Shown in pieces: positions 41,701-48,764 of a stretch of DNA of 50,459 nucleotides. This stretch comes from Desulfobacula sp. Its GTDB lineage: Bacteria > Desulfobacterota > Desulfobacteria > Desulfobacterales > Desulfobacteraceae. Below the pieces are notes generated by a model. The model was not told the DNA's origin. It saw only the letters and a program-made list of their open reading frames with translations, and ran no database searches. The first letter of the stretch is position 1. The number at the start of each line of letters is the position of its first letter. Made by a program: the position numbers and the translations under genes. The stretch is taken from NCBI GenBank assembly GCA_013792075.1, contig VMSR01000084.1, positions 1 to 50,459 of the forward strand, read 5' to 3'.

Positions 41701-43105
41701 CCCAATTGAGGCCGCAGGCTTCATGGACATTGATCTTTTCAGTGGCAAACCATTCCACACCGTTGGCAAATCCGAACCCGCCACATACCGAGAAAAGCGC
41801 ACACATGGCTGTTCTCATTTGGGCATGGGTGGTTGAAACAGATGCCAATCGCTTGTTGTCATGGGTTTCTGCAAAATGGATCATGTGCCCGCAGGAGGCA
41901 GAGATTTCATAGGCAAGCGGCAGGTAGGTCGAAATTTCCTGTCGGGTATGATTCTGGAACAACTCGGAATAGGCCCAGTTTAAATTGGCCCTGTTCAGCA
42001 GATCCCTGGTCGTCTCAACCAGGCCCCCAAGCCCCTCTAAAAAGAAAAGCGTTTCAGGATATTCCTGTCTTACCTTGGCAACCATATACTCCCAGGCCTC
42101 AACCGGGACCATATACCCGGCATCACACCGAAACCCGTCAACCCCCCTGTGGCACCAGAGCAGAAACACATCTGCCATATATTTCCAGAGATCCTTGTTT
42201 GCATAATCCAATTTTGTCAGGTCCGCCCAGACGACACCCCAGGCACCCGGTGCCTCAATCTGCCCATCTTCTCCCCGGATCAGCCACTCAGGGTGGGTTT
42301 CGTGGATGGAAGCAGCCCATCCGGTATGATTAATGGCAATATCCATAAACAGATACCCATTATAAAAATGAACCGCATCTGCCAGTTCCAGAAATTGTTC
42401 CAGGGGGGTTGCCGACGGATCAAAAACAGCCAGGGCCGGATCAACTTCTGTAAAATTCAAGGCAGCATAGGGGCTGCCGAACCGCCCCATCCTGGCATAG
42501 GTAGTGGGGGTGGGATGTATGGGCAGCAAATGCAGGACCCGGCACCCAAGACGGGAAAAGATAAAGGGAACCTGGGCTTTAAGATCCCTGAACTTGCCTG
42601 ACTCGGGAATGACGGTATACCCGTTTGCATCCAGGGTTTCAACAATGGAAGCAAACTTGTTTTCAGAGATCTCATTGGATTTGGACCGACCGAATTGCCG
42701 GACAAAGGCATTGTAAATGATATTGGCACAACAGGTCCCGGCCGGTTCCACATTGAAATAACAATTGCCGCCCGAAGGCCAGATGGGCGTGGTGGATGTT
42801 TCCGGAATAAAAAAACATTTTGCCTGGAAAAACCCTGTCTGGTGGCAGGGAAGAACCACCCGATAAACCGAATCGCTTTCCAATATCATCTGGATGTCAT
42901 ACCAGGCACCGTCCAGCTTGATCTCATTTTTTTCAATCCGGTTGATAATCTCTTTTCTTGAAACATGGGCAGACCCCAGATTGGTCCTCACCCATGCCCT
43001 GCCCGGAATGACAGCCGGAAGATACAATCTAAAGGTAATGCAGTCTCCGCAATACACAACCCGGGAGTCTCCGGGCGGGGGAGATTGGGTCAGCAGTATT
43101 TCCAT
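38798..43105 (-). CDS. Glycogen debranching fusion: GH13 glucanotransferase + GH133 amylo-alpha-1,6-glucosidase
   Basis: A 1435-residue protein joining both debranching activities as in eukaryotic AGL/Gdb1. The GH13 barrel spans roughly residues 170-560, with the nucleophile in DGFRCDAGYM (~325), acid/base Glu in FFLEGLGG (~355) and third Asp in ETHDNKR (~415). Beta-rich linking domains (about 560-1000) have diverged. The C-terminal GH133 (alpha/alpha)6 domain starts near 1030 and contains GYPWFLDWGRDSLI (~1062), then LPNMICGQDARNVETSDAPLW and ending with WGASEAARVMHKLL. All three GH13 residues are present, so transferase activity is likely retained. ATG 43105 is preceded by a weak GGGGTG; a GTG at 43114 is an alternative. 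First gene of the minus-strand operon. Confidence 0.88.
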   Translation of the reverse strand: MEILLTQSPPPGDSRVVYCGDCITFRLYLPAVIPGRAWVRTNLGSAHVSRKEIINRIEKNEIKLDGAWYDIQMILESDSVYRVVLPCHQTGFFQAKCFFIPETSTTPIWPSGGNCYFNVEPAGTCCANIIYNAFVRQFGRSKSNEISENKFASIVETLDANGYTVIPESGKFRDLKAQVPFIFSRLGCRVLHLLPIHPTPTTYARMGRFGSPYAALNFTEVDPALAVFDPSATPLEQFLELADAVHFYNGYLFMDIAINHTGWAASIHETHPEWLIRGEDGQIEAPGAWGVVWADLTKLDYANKDLWKYMADVFLLWCHRGVDGFRCDAGYMVPVEAWEYMVAKVRQEYPETLFFLEGLGGLVETTRDLLNRANLNWAYSELFQNHTRQEISTYLPLAYEISASCGHMIHFAETHDNKRLASVSTTHAQMRTAMCALFSVCGGFGFANGVEWFATEKINVHEACGLNWGNEINQVDYIAKLTLILKTHPAFFDQARLSLVQTNSSECLVLLRQNEAYGKRLLVLVNLDCTSSNEASWHGSGTGLSDPLFYDLISGASVQAEKNNDHLRVGLAPGQVLALTPDPEDITLLGKNRDTKIRIPARVYLQKLMAKVVSIHIQFKGFGNLDTVDVQREALVFARNPIEFIRSFNTVSQESRVVVLDVEQDLKRQVMVPPGFFLLVRCKTGFRAELFAEDQTVKTSLGYEEGLPTHDKRGFFALFPPQEAKKTHQEYTLGLRLFDSKGTRIEKAFLLYLAPFDSLYMRSTFTRKEIINTPFLKLLGTTKRGGMMRAAAWWGRLDSRYDAFLGANMDPTIPENRWMVLSRCRIWAIFQGYSRELAPDCLETFSFSYDHGGKWVFHVPTSEGNYYALELYLSMDPKENHMGLTLVRSKAREGVSSFLSDDRGVTLIIRPDIEDRSFHEPVKAFTGPEKSWPAAIAPLGNGFFFSLSNKKHLGVFISKGRFVPAPEWQYMVHRPLEAQRGLDPESDLFSPGYFTVECLGGQTLSLAGAVVETQAEKIDFNRHLSSVESRKFNKGMLLQEALYKSLDAFMVNRAKDTSVVAGYPWFLDWGRDSLIFCRSLIQLQRFSEAKSILRLFGRFENHGTLPNMICGQDARNVETSDAPLWFVACCKDLVDQEGNRDFLKERLDKRTVKQVLLSIGTSLIKGTPTGVVADPETLLLYSPSHFTWMDTNFPAGSPRQGYPIEIQALWHNALVFLGTIDDVNEGAWQKSAMTVQTHIIDLFWKEDAGFFSDCLHAQGPGSAKTASADDALRPNQLLLFTLGVIEDKKIAQKCLETCQELLVPGGIRSLADRRLAYPLDIFHHGNRLKDPHQPYSGEYKGDEDTQRKPAYHNGTAWTWQFPVFCEAWAKAFGVKSHATCLAWLGSVMGLMRKGAAGYIPEILDGNFPHTPRGCDAQAWGASEAARVMHKLLNKN

Positions 43106-43579
43106 GGATAACACCCCGGCTTTTGATTAAACTGGTTTTTGTTTGGAACGCTCTTTTTATTCCGCAAATTCCGAAAAAGAATATACCATAACCGCTTTAT
43201 TAGTACTATGCCATTTTTCAAAAAACGCTGTTTTTAAACAATCCTAAATTAAAAGGGTTCACTTGAAAAATTTACTTTGTCTTGTTCTATTATCTATTGT
43301 ATACTGTCAATCATTGAATTTAATTTTATTCGATATAGTCACAGCTTTTTGGATTTATCTCTGCTTTTCCATATGAAAAATCATATATATTCGGCATAGG
43401 AAACAAAACATGCGTTATATGAAAATTGCACAGCAAGTTGCGAAAAATCAATGAATACCCATTCTCAAAAAACTTGGAATTCTTATTCTTACAGCAGTTA
43501 ACGGTGTGCAGGCCCTGACGGGAAGACCCTGTTGCAGCAATTGCAACTGATTACTATTAAAGGCAAGGAGAGACAAAAC
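43106..43579. other. Long divergent intergenic region in the glycogen island
   Basis: About 474 bases between the divergent debranching and CBM48 genes. It holds a plus-strand promoter (43277-43305), a weak minus-strand extended -10, TGGTATATT (43188-43180), for the debranching operon, an ATATGA-AAAA-TCATAT hairpin near 43373 and a GTTGCA/TGCAAC hairpin near 43533-43549. No coding gene is seen. As the only gap between the two glycogen operons, it is the natural place for shared control. Confidence 0.45.
43277..43305 (+). promoter_or_regulatory. Promoter of the CBM48-fba-glgP unit
   Basis: TTGTCT (43277-43282), 17-base spacer, TATACT (43300-43305). It predicts a long leader of about 270 bases before the ATG at 43580. 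Pattern match only. Confidence 0.45.
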
Positions 43580-43888
43580 ATGAGCATTAAAAAACAATAC
43601 TTAAAAACCCGGCCTATCTGTAAAACAACCTTCAGGCTTTCCACGGAAGAGGCCCGGAATGCAAAACATGTTTCCATTGTTGGCGAATTCAACAACTGGA
43701 ATAAAACGGCGAATCCCATGAAGCCCCTTAAGGATGGAGGATTTGTTGCGACCCTTGACCTTGAAACAGGCAGGGAGTATCAATTCAGGTATTGTTTTGA
43801 CCGGATCGCATGGGGAAATGATCCCGGGGCAGATACCTATCTCTACTCTTCCTATGGAAACTGTGAAAATTCCATGATTCGCATATGA
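43580..43888 (+). CDS. Stand-alone CBM48 (glycogen-binding early-set) protein
   Basis: A 102-residue single-domain protein. Motifs SIVGEFNNWNKTANPMKPL and ATLDLETGREYQFRYCFD (with the following WGNDPGAD) are the CBM48/AMPK-glycogen-binding pattern, including the tryptophan and asparagine that contact glucan. No catalytic domain is attached. Such small proteins are annotated as isoamylase early-set domain proteins; they could carry partners to the glycogen particle or sense glucan. AAGGAGAGACAAAAC precedes the ATG. First gene of the plus-strand operon, 51 bases ahead of the aldolase. Confidence 0.87.
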   Translation: MSIKKQYLKTRPICKTTFRLSTEEARNAKHVSIVGEFNNWNKTANPMKPLKDGGFVATLDLETGREYQFRYCFDRIAWGNDPGADTYLYSSYGNCENSMIRI

Positions 43889-43939
43889 CAAGGGCGCCCA
43901 AAAAAATCACACCCGTTCCACCAAACATAAGGAAAAGCC

Positions 43940-44932
43940 ATGATAAATTATAAAGACATAGGTCTTGTAAACACCCGTGCCATGTTTGCCAAAGCGGTAA
44001 CGGGCGGGTATGCCGTTCCTGCTTACAATTTCAACAACATGGAACAACTCCAGGCCATTATCCAGGCCTGTGTGGAGACAAAATCACCGGTAATTCTTCA
44101 GGTCTCCTCCGGGGCCAGAAAATATGCCAACCAGACCCTTTTACGATATATGGCCCAAGGGGCGGTTGAATATGCCAAGGAACTGGGGTGCAATATCCCC
44201 ATCGCCCTCCACCTGGACCATGGGGATACTTTTGAGTTGTGCAAAAACTGCATTGAGATGGGATTTTCTTCTGTTATGATCGACGGCTCCCACCATGGAT
44301 ATGAACAAAATATTGAACTTACGGCCAGGGTGGTTGCCTTTGCCCACCAATATGACGTAACGGTTGAAGGAGAGCTGGGCGTGCTTGCCGGTGTTGAAGA
44401 CGATGTGGTGGCAGAAGAATCCACCTACACCAACCCGGCCCAGGTGGAGGACTTTGTCAACAGGACCCGGGTGGATTCTCTGGCCATCTCCATCGGCACT
44501 TCCCACGGGGCCAACAAGTTCACTCCCCGGCAGTGCACAAAAAATGAACAGGGGCAGCTGGTTCCGCCCCCCCTGAAATTTGAAATTCTCCACGAGATTG
44601 AAAAACGGCTAACCCATTTTCCCATCGTGCTCCACGGCTCTTCTTCGGTTCCACAAAAAGAAGTCGCCACCATTAATCAATATGGCGGGAATCTTGACAA
44701 TGCCATTGGTATTCCGGAAGAACAGCTCAGAAAAGCCGCGGCATTATCGGTGAGCAAAATCAATATTGATTCAGACGGAAGGCTGGCCATGACGGCCGCC
44801 ATCCGAAAGGTCTTTTTTGAATCCCCCGGGGAATTTGATCCCAGAAAATACCTGGGACCTGCCAGAGAATCATTAAAGCAGCTTTATATTCACAAGAACA
44901 CAAATGTTCTGGGATCGGCAGGCAAGGCATAA
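43940..44932 (+). CDS. fba: Class II fructose-bisphosphate aldolase
   Basis: A 330-residue zinc aldolase that splits or makes fructose-1,6-bisphosphate. AVPAYNFNNMEQ opens the barrel; ALHLDHGDTFE has the zinc and catalytic residues; VEGELGVLAG, SIGTSHGANKF and PIVLHGSSS supply further zinc/phosphate ligands; INIDSDGRLA closes the active site. The related tagatose-bisphosphate aldolase cannot be fully excluded, but length and motifs favour FBP. AAGGAAAAGCC precedes the ATG. Its place between the CBM48 and GlgP genes links polymer breakdown to glycolysis or, in reverse, gluconeogenic carbon storage. Confidence 0.93.
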   Translation: MINYKDIGLVNTRAMFAKAVTGGYAVPAYNFNNMEQLQAIIQACVETKSPVILQVSSGARKYANQTLLRYMAQGAVEYAKELGCNIPIALHLDHGDTFELCKNCIEMGFSSVMIDGSHHGYEQNIELTARVVAFAHQYDVTVEGELGVLAGVEDDVVAEESTYTNPAQVEDFVNRTRVDSLAISIGTSHGANKFTPRQCTKNEQGQLVPPPLKFEILHEIEKRLTHFPIVLHGSSSVPQKEVATINQYGGNLDNAIGIPEEQLRKAAALSVSKINIDSDGRLAMTAAIRKVFFESPGEFDPRKYLGPARESLKQLYIHKNTNVLGSAGKA

Positions 44933-44957
44933 ACACTCTACTATAAAGGGTTTCAGC

Positions 44958-47420
44958 ATGGATAAAACACACCCCCAGGAGTTAAGCTCGATTTCTGAGG
45001 CAGAACAACTAAAACAGGAAATTTTCCATAATATTCGGTGCAACCTTGGCCTTGATCCCGAAGAAATGAGCCGGTACACCTGCTACATGGGGCTGGCCTA
45101 TAGCTTAAAAGGCCGGTTAATCAATCGATGGATCAACACCCAGAAGGCGTGCAGGGAAAATTTGTCCAAGCGGGTATTTTATCTTTCCCTGGAATTTCTG
45201 CCGGGAAGATTTCTAAAAGATTACCTGATTTCGTTAGGCCTGGAAGACCTGGCACGGAGCGTCTTGGCAGACCTTGGCTTTGACCTGAATGCCCTTGAAG
45301 AGGAAGAATGGGATGCAGGGCTTGGAAACGGCGGCTTAGGAAGGCTGGCATCCTGTTACATGGATTCCATTGCACGGCTGCGGTTGCCGGGTTACGGATA
45401 TGGGATCCGCTATGACTTCGGCATCTTTTACCAGGTTCTAAACGATGGATATCAACAGGAAAAAAGCGACAACTGGATGCGGCGGGGAAACCCCTGGCAA
45501 ATCATCCGCTTTGAAAACGTCCACAAGATCAAATTTTACGGCCAGTCCGAGCCTTACACAGATATTCACGGGAACCGCCGCTTTCACTGGGTAAACACAG
45601 AGGATGTCATGGCCATGGCCTGTGATCTCATGGTGCCGGGCTTTGGGGACGAATTTGTCACCAACATGCGGCTGTGGACCGCCACCTCCAGCCGGGCCTT
45701 TGACCTGGAATTCTTCAACCGGGGAGACTATATCGGAGCGGCAGAGGCAAAAGTGCTGAGCGAATCCATTTCCAAGGTCCTTTATCCCAATGATGCCATT
45801 GAAAAAGGCAGGGAACTGCGGCTCAAACAGCAATATTTTTTTGTTTCAGCCACCTTGCAGGATATCATCCACCAATATTTAACCGACCACCAATCCTTTG
45901 ACGCGTTTTCCGACTGGGCCGCCATCCAGCTCAATGACACCCACCCGGCAGTTGCCATTCCGGAACTGATGCGGCTGCTCATGGACAAGCACGGGCTGGC
46001 CTGGGACGCATCCTGGGACATTTGCCGGAAAACCTTTGCCTATACCAATCATACCGTACTGCCCGAAGCCCTGGAAACCTGGCCGGTGGATCTGTTCAGC
46101 CGATTGCTGCCCAGACACCTGGAAATCATTTATGAAATCAACAAATGCTTCCTTAACGCCTTGGCAAAAGACTATCCCGATGAACCCAATTTATCCGGAT
46201 GGCTGTCCATCATTTCCGAAGGAAATGAAAAACGGATCCGCATGGCCCATCTGGCAATCATCGGCAGCCATACTGTCAACGGGGTGGCCGCATTGCATTC
46301 CACTATTTTAAAAACAAGCCTTTTCAAGGAGTTCAACCGGGTGTATCCCGGCCGGATACGCAACATCACCAACGGGATCACCCCCAGGCGATGGTTGTAT
46401 CAATCCAACCCGGGTCTTTCAGATCTTATCACCACTGCAATCGGCCCTGACTGGGTAGCGGATCTGGACCTTCTCAAGCAGCTGATCCCCCGCGCCGATG
46501 ACGGTTCATTTCAATTGCTTTGGCAACAGGTGAAGCTTGCAAACAAAAAGCGCCTTGCCCGGTATACATTGCGGAAAACAGGACTGGGGGTTAACCCCCA
46601 TACCCTGTTCGATATCCACGCAAAACGCATGCATGAATACAAACGACAGCTGCTCAATATTCTTCATGTGATTCACCTGTACAACCAGATCCGGGAAAAC
46701 AAAGGCGCCACGGACGTTCCCCGCAGTTTCTTCTTTGCCGGCAAGGCCGCGCCTGCCTATGCCCAGGCAAAGCTGATCATCAAACTGATCACCTCTGTTT
46801 CCCAGGCCATAAACCAGGACCCTTTGACCCGGGGAAAGCTCAGTGTCATCTTTCTGCCCAACTATTGCATTTCCCAGGCGGAAAAACTCATTCCCGCAGC
46901 CGATATTTCCGAGCAGATCTCCACCGCCGGTCTTGAAGCCTCGGGCACCGGAAATATGAAATTTTCCTTGAACGGAGCTTTGACCATTGGCACCCTGGAC
47001 GGCGCCAACGTGGAAATCATGGAAGAAGTCGGAGAGGAGAATATTTTTATTTTCGGACTCAAAGCAGACGAAGTCGTTAAAAAAAGACAGGAAGGGTATA
47101 ACCCGAGAAAAGTGTATGAAGAGGATCCGGAACTCAAACGCGTGGTTGACATGATTGATTCAGGCTTTTTTTCTCCCCATGACCCGGGGCTGTTTAAACC
47201 CATTGTCCGATCCCTCGTGGACCAGGGAGATTATTATCTGGTCCTGGCGGACTTCGCTGCCTATTCCAAAGCCCAGCAGGCAGTTGCCATGGCCTATCAG
47301 GACCAGCGCCATTGGACCCGGATGTCCATCCTGAACACAGCCAATATGGGGAAGTTCTCCAGTGACCGGGCGGTTCGGGAATATGCCAGAGATATCTGGA
47401 AGGCTGTCCCGCTTCCTTAA
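44958..47420 (+). CDS. glgP: Classical glycogen phosphorylase (GT35)
   Basis: An 820-residue PLP-dependent phosphorylase releasing glucose-1-phosphate. Motifs: LSLEFLPGRFLKDYLIS, GLGNGGLGRLASCYMDS (nucleotide-sugar-like loop), YGIRYDFGIFYQ, NDTHPAVAIPELMRLL, and the PLP site EASGTGNMKFSLNGALTIG with the catalytic lysine, then LDGANVEIMEEVG. Length is standard. It is a different branch from the TIGR02094 enzyme at 36216, so the island has two non-redundant phosphorylase types. Start choice: ATG 44958 with AAAGGG seven bases upstream. Third gene of the plus-strand unit; 31 bases ahead of the EAL-HDOD gene. Confidence 0.93.
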   Translation: MDKTHPQELSSISEAEQLKQEIFHNIRCNLGLDPEEMSRYTCYMGLAYSLKGRLINRWINTQKACRENLSKRVFYLSLEFLPGRFLKDYLISLGLEDLARSVLADLGFDLNALEEEEWDAGLGNGGLGRLASCYMDSIARLRLPGYGYGIRYDFGIFYQVLNDGYQQEKSDNWMRRGNPWQIIRFENVHKIKFYGQSEPYTDIHGNRRFHWVNTEDVMAMACDLMVPGFGDEFVTNMRLWTATSSRAFDLEFFNRGDYIGAAEAKVLSESISKVLYPNDAIEKGRELRLKQQYFFVSATLQDIIHQYLTDHQSFDAFSDWAAIQLNDTHPAVAIPELMRLLMDKHGLAWDASWDICRKTFAYTNHTVLPEALETWPVDLFSRLLPRHLEIIYEINKCFLNALAKDYPDEPNLSGWLSIISEGNEKRIRMAHLAIIGSHTVNGVAALHSTILKTSLFKEFNRVYPGRIRNITNGITPRRWLYQSNPGLSDLITTAIGPDWVADLDLLKQLIPRADDGSFQLLWQQVKLANKKRLARYTLRKTGLGVNPHTLFDIHAKRMHEYKRQLLNILHVIHLYNQIRENKGATDVPRSFFFAGKAAPAYAQAKLIIKLITSVSQAINQDPLTRGKLSVIFLPNYCISQAEKLIPAADISEQISTAGLEASGTGNMKFSLNGALTIGTLDGANVEIMEEVGEENIFIFGLKADEVVKKRQEGYNPRKVYEEDPELKRVVDMIDSGFFSPHDPGLFKPIVRSLVDQGDYYLVLADFAAYSKAQQAVAMAYQDQRHWTRMSILNTANMGKFSSDRAVREYARDIWKAVPLP

Positions 47421-47451
47421 ATAGTTTAAATTATATGGACACGGAGGAGTG

Positions 47452-48702
47452 ATGAAACCAAACACGAGCGACCCCAATTTGAATCCAGTTGCCTTTGCCA
47501 GGCTCCCGATATTTGACGGCAAAAAAAATCTCTGGGGATATGAACTGGTCTATTATTCTGCCGATGGGGATCAAGGATCAACGTCAGGCTCAAGCGATCG
47601 GATCACACCGGATCTGATGTCAGGCACCTCCCTGGCCCTTGACCAGACAATGGACAGGGAAAAAAAAATCATGGTGAATTTTTCCCGGAAAAATCTATTG
47701 GATAACCTTCCCTATACCCTTCCGCCGGGCCGCACCACCGTTAAAATTGCAGACCCGTCAAGCCTGTCGGAATTACATATCAAGGCCCTTTCCAAGCTGC
47801 AACAGGATGGGTACCAGATGACAATAACCTGGAGTAAAAACCATGGGAACTTTCCCATAATTTTCGGTCTGGCAGATATTATCTGTATGGATATTTCAAA
47901 CCGGGTGCTGCCCGACCTTGTGGAGATTTGCAGCAAAGCCGCAGACTATGGCTCTGTGATGCTGGCAAATCAGGTGGATAACCAGACCCGATTCGACATC
48001 TGCCACAAAGCGGGGTTTTCTTTTTTCCAGGGGTCTTTTTTCAAACAGCCCGAGGATATCTCCGTTAAAAAAATAGTGTCCGGAACCATTTCCAAATTTG
48101 AACTTTTGAAAGCCATAGAGCAGAAAGACCCTGATTTTTCAAAGCTTGCCGCCACCATCCAGGCCGATGTGGCCATCAGTTTCCGCCTGCTCTCCTATCT
48201 GAACTCAGCTTCATTCGGGGTTCGGAGAAAAGTGGATTCCATCAAAGATGCCATTACCATGCTCGGATGGGACAATCTGAAAACGTGGCTCAGGGTGGTG
48301 CTCCTTGCCGAAGTCTCAGAGAACCGGCACGCCCCGGAACTGATCTTTCTTTCCGCCCAACGGGGGAAATTTTTAGAGCAGGTGGGCCTGGCCCATGATT
48401 TCTGGGGATTTGAACCGGACTCCCTGTTCCTTCTGGGCATGTTTTCCCTTTTGGATGCGCTGCTGAACCAGCCCATGGCCGAGGTCGTAAAATACCTGCC
48501 CCTTGCCGACAAGCTCAAAGGGGCCCTTTGCATGGTGGACAACAATGAATATGTTCCCCTTTTGAAACTGGCACGATTTTTTGAGGAGGCTGCATTTGAA
48601 CAAAGCGATACCATGATCAATCAGCTGGGGCTTGATACCATAAAAACAAAACAAGCCTATTGCAGCGCCATTGACTGGGCCAACAAACTGAGCAAAATGT
48701 AG
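47452..48702 (+). CDS. Degenerate EAL + HDOD protein (YuxH-like)
   Basis: A 416-residue signalling protein. The N-terminal ~220 residues are EAL-like: ARLPIFDGKKNLWGYELVYY opens the domain, then VNFSRKNLL, ADIICMDIS and FFQGSFFKQPE. Where active EAL enzymes have DDF and EKVE, this sequence has TWS and NQVD, so c-di-GMP hydrolysis is probably lost; binding is still possible. The C-terminal HDOD domain (from about residue 225; FELLKAIEQKDPDFSKLAATIQADVAIS, LSYLNSASFG, MLGWDNLKTWL) is typical of signal-integrating proteins. GGAGGA precedes ATG 47452. It may be co-transcribed with glgP, only 31 bases upstream. Output is unknown. Confidence 0.87.
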   Translation: MKPNTSDPNLNPVAFARLPIFDGKKNLWGYELVYYSADGDQGSTSGSSDRITPDLMSGTSLALDQTMDREKKIMVNFSRKNLLDNLPYTLPPGRTTVKIADPSSLSELHIKALSKLQQDGYQMTITWSKNHGNFPIIFGLADIICMDISNRVLPDLVEICSKAADYGSVMLANQVDNQTRFDICHKAGFSFFQGSFFKQPEDISVKKIVSGTISKFELLKAIEQKDPDFSKLAATIQADVAISFRLLSYLNSASFGVRRKVDSIKDAITMLGWDNLKTWLRVVLLAEVSENRHAPELIFLSAQRGKFLEQVGLAHDFWGFEPDSLFLLGMFSLLDALLNQPMAEVVKYLPLADKLKGALCMVDNNEYVPLLKLARFFEEAAFEQSDTMINQLGLDTIKTKQAYCSAIDWANKLSKM

Positions 48703-48727
48703 GCACAAAAATTAATACCATCGCATC

Positions 48728-48756
48728 TTGACCAAACCCATGGGAAATCCTATATT
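48728..48756 (+). promoter_or_regulatory. Promoter of mnmG, start almost at the ATG
   Basis: TTGACC (48728-48733), 17-base spacer, TATATT (48751-48756). The predicted transcription start (~48763) lies two bases before the mnmG ATG, and no Shine-Dalgarno sequence is present, so the mRNA may be leaderless. Confidence 0.55.
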
Positions 48757-48764
48757 GCACGGTT

